Part shown: positions 61,797 to 64,000 of the stretch, in pieces
Layout: each line of letters begins with the position of its first letter
Numbering within the stretch: the stretch's first letter is position 1
Assembly: GCF_001758785.1 (NCBI RefSeq)
Contig: NZ_LROM01000152.1
Location: forward strand, 145,181-209,180
Origin: Duganella phyllosphaerae
GTDB taxonomy: Bacteria > Pseudomonadota > Gammaproteobacteria > Burkholderiales > Burkholderiaceae_D
Reading direction: 5' to 3'
Length of the DNA: 64,000 nt
Translations under genes and position numbers: made by a program
The notes under the pieces: model-generated
What the model saw: the letters and a program-made list of their open reading frames with translations, nothing else
What the model was told of the DNA's origin: nothing
Database searches by the model: none

Positions 61797-64000
61797 CAAA
61801 CTGTCTTCGACTTGCGGCGGCGCGCCACCAGCAACATGCCGCCCATGCCCAGGCTCATCATCAACCAGGCCGACGGTTCCGGCACGGCCGAGACGCTGTC
61901 GAGCGTGGCTACGCCCAGCGCCGAGGTACGGAACAGCGCGTCGCCACCGAGCACGTAGTTGAACGCATACGCGCCTTGCTGCGCGTACGTCAGCGACGAG
62001 TTGATCACCAGGTGCTGGCTGCCCGCGCCGAACGAACCGAGGTCCAGCACGTGGTCGTTGAAGAACAGGTTGGCGGCCGCCAGCGTGGTGAAGCTTTGCG
62101 ACAGCAGGGTCACGCCGTTGTTGCTGATGGTGAGATCGAGCGCGTCGAAGCTGCCGCCGGTGAAGGTCGATGACACGAAGCCCAGCAACAGGCGCTGGGC
62201 GCTGTCGGTGGCGAAGCTGAATTCACCGGTCGTCGCCAGCACGGCCGGCGTCTCGGAGAGCGGTGCTTCGATACCGGCCGCGTGCACGCCGGTGCCCAGC
62301 ACGGTCGGGATGGCCGCGGCCACGTTGGCGCCCAGGCCCAGCGCGGCCGGGTTGACCGGACCGGCCCCCACGTGGGCGGTCATGGTGGAAACCGCTGCCA
62401 GCTGCGGCAACTGGAAGGCGCTGTCGCGGTAGGCGCTCGACGCCGAGGTCTGCGCCAGCGTGCCTTGCGTGCTGCGGGCGCCGGCCGCATAGGTGACCGC
62501 ACCGCCGCCAGCAGCGATGCCCTGCGCGGTGGCCTTGACGTTGAGGGTCAAGGCTTCGCCTTCGGCACGCGCCAGGCTCACACCGCCTCGTTGCGTCGTC
62601 ACCGCAGTCGCGGCGGCATTGGCGTGGCCGTTGCCTTCCTCGTAGCCGTAGCCGTACACGCCGCCGCGCGCCACTGCGACGCTCTCGACAATGCCGCTGC
62701 CGGAACGGCCGTACGCACTGGCGGTACCGTTGCCGCGGAACGCCCGGGCGCCGTTGGCGTCGCCAATATTGCTCAGCGCAGTGGCGGTGACGCTGACGTT
62801 ATGGGCGCCGCTGGTGATCGCCCTGGTGGTGCTGACGGTTTCGCCGGCGAGGGAATCCGTCGCGCCGTTGCTGGTGTAGCCACCAACGGCGCGGCTGCTG
62901 GCAACGATGTCGCCGGCGGCGCGTACGTCGGTGGTGGCGGTGGCTTTTTCAATCCGCTCGCCGCCCAGGGCGACCGACACGGCGCGCACCGCAGCCGTCC
63001 CGGCAGAAATACCCGCCCGCACCGTATTGACGACGGTATTGGCGATTGCCGAGCCGATGTCGGCGCCGTTGGCGCCATTGGCCACCGCCTGCGACTGCAC
63101 GTCGACCGCCTGCATGCCGGTGGTCGACACATTGGTGTTGCTGGTGGCGTAGCCGCCATTGCTCGAGGCCGCGCCCAGCGCGCCGTCGCCCGACAGCGCC
63201 AGGTTGGCCGTCGCCGCACCGTAGTTGCTCCTGGTAAGCGGCCACTGCTCGCGACCGGCGCCGGCATTTGCCTCGGCCGTGCCACGCACGGTGCCGGCGC
63301 CGCTGGCGCGCAGCGACGCGGTGGCGTTGCCACCGGTGCCGCCCGCGCCACCGGTGGCGACCACCCGGCCATCGACCGCGCTCTTGCCGCGCAAATCGGC
63401 GCTGGCGCTGGCGTTGCCGCCGATGCCGCCGCCGAACGGCGTGCTGCCGCCCATGCCGCCAACCGCCGCTACCTGGGCGTCGATGCCGGCGCCGTTGCGT
63501 CCCGATGTGAGCGTGAGCGCACTGCTGGCGTTGCCGCCGGCGTTGGGCGAGATGCCGGTGTCCGACAAGGCGCCGCCGTTGCCACCGGTGCTGGCAATAT
63601 CGAGCGCCAGGCCACTGGCGACATTGTCTTCCAGTACCAGCGTGGAGACCGCGTTGCCGCCGCGAGCATCGCCGACCAGGTCCTGGTACGGCGGGATCGT
63701 GTCGAAGCTGTCGCCGGCCTTGCCGCCGGTGGCGCGCTGCGCCAGCGTGACCGAGCCGCCGGTGGTGGTGCCGCGCACCGCGTTGTTGAGCGTGGCGTTG
63801 CCGCCGCGCGCGCCGCGCCAGGCGATGTCGGCACCGTTGCCGCCGGCGCCGCCGTTTGCAACGGCCGTGGCCGAAACATTGCCGGTGAGCGAGGTGGCGC
63901 TGGCAGCGGCCGTGGCCGCGCCACCGACGCCGGCGATGCCAATGGCGCCGCCATGCTTGCGGACCACGCAGCCCACCGCCGGCGTGGACAGCACTCTCTC
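61793..64000 (-). CDS. Glycine-rich PEP-CTERM protein 2 (5' end beyond the window)
   Basis: At least 730 residues of the same kind as PEP-CTERM protein 1: Gly/Ala/Asn-rich runs, then a family-like C-terminal domain (GSFDALDLTISNNGVTLL, VLDLGSFGAGSQHLVI) and a PEP-CTERM tail (VPEPSAW ... ARRRK). The frame stays open to the window edge, so the start and signal peptide are outside. It shares the arrangement VLDLGSFGAG with the other protein's LIDLGGFGAG, so the two are paralogues. Confidence 0.85.
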   Translation of the reverse strand, partial: ERVLSTPAVGCVVRKHGGAIGIAGVGGAATAAASATSLTGNVSATAVANGGAGGNGADIAWRGARGGNATLNNAVRGTTTGGSVTLAQRATGGKAGDSFDTIPPYQDLVGDARGGNAVSTLVLEDNVASGLALDIASTGGNGGALSDTGISPNAGGNASSALTLTSGRNGAGIDAQVAAVGGMGGSTPFGGGIGGNASASADLRGKSAVDGRVVATGGAGGTGGNATASLRASGAGTVRGTAEANAGAGREQWPLTRSNYGAATANLALSGDGALGAASSNGGYATSNTNVSTTGMQAVDVQSQAVANGANGADIGSAIANTVVNTVRAGISAGTAAVRAVSVALGGERIEKATATTDVRAAGDIVASSRAVGGYTSNGATDSLAGETVSTTRAITSGAHNVSVTATALSNIGDANGARAFRGNGTASAYGRSGSGIVESVAVARGGVYGYGYEEGNGHANAAATAVTTQRGGVSLARAEGEALTLNVKATAQGIAAGGGAVTYAAGARSTQGTLAQTSASSAYRDSAFQLPQLAAVSTMTAHVGAGPVNPAALGLGANVAAAIPTVLGTGVHAAGIEAPLSETPAVLATTGEFSFATDSAQRLLLGFVSSTFTGGSFDALDLTISNNGVTLLSQSFTTLAAANLFFNDHVLDLGSFGAGSQHLVINSSLTYAQQGAYAFNYVLGGDALFRTSALGVATLDSVSAVPEPSAWLMMSLGMGGMLLVARRRKSKTVC

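Overview
The window is about 64 kb of GC-rich bacterial chromosome. It most resembles a betaproteobacterium of the Oxalobacteraceae (Massilia, Duganella or a close relative). This rests on protein style, the prfB-HAD-lysS and phaC-phaR neighbourhoods, two PEP-CTERM surface proteins and many secreted carbohydrate enzymes. It is an inference from gene content; no 16S gene is present. About 54 protein genes are supported. No tRNA, rRNA or CRISPR array was seen, and no gene-free stretch exceeds 300 bases. The largest gaps are 1155-1411, which holds inverted repeats, and 32906-33184, which holds a putative small RNA or attenuator.

Layout. 1-3.6 kb: a secreted alpha-amylase (cut by the window edge) diverges from an arabinanase coupled to a lipase-chaperone-like gene, followed by an RcnB-like protein. 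3.7-6.7 kb: a DUF4272 protein, an aldo/keto reductase and a RAYT-type transposase element with 28-bp terminal inverted repeats. 6.6-9.9 kb: a coupled Crp/Fnr - hybrid histidine kinase - response regulator operon whose last gene runs into the RAYT element. 10-16.4 kb: cpdB, udk, then prfB (programmed +1 frameshift), a HAD phosphatase and lysS. 16.5-24 kb: SDR and GH15 genes, ppnN, a POT peptide transporter and glpD. 24-34 kb: PBP1A, LuxR and TetR regulators, a secretory lipase-like lipoprotein, a 7TMR-DISM diguanylate cyclase, an alpha/beta hydrolase and a 5'-nucleotidase. 34-40.7 kb: mfd, serB, an EAL protein, a hydrolase and a small membrane protein. 40.7-47.1 kb: a UdgX/radical SAM repair pair behind a near-perfect LexA box, then hisC, metC and rimO. 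47.3-49 kb: an orphan motA and a two-gene cassette of unknown function. 49.2-58.4 kb: PHA genes (phaR, phaC), pgeF-rluD, bamD, yaaA, a PIN protein, an aminotransferase and a degenerate HD-GYP protein. 58.4-64 kb: two glycine-rich PEP-CTERM proteins with an AraC regulator between them.

Most of the window is ordinary housekeeping. The points most worth following are the SOS-controlled radical SAM/UdgX operon (40.7-43.4 kb), the RAYT element that rewrote the end of a signalling gene (5.7-6.7 kb), the uncharacterised two-gene cassette (48.2-49.0 kb), the possible small RNA at 33.0 kb, the orphan lipase-chaperone-like gene at 2.3 kb, and the two PEP-CTERM paralogues flanking a regulator at 58-64 kb.
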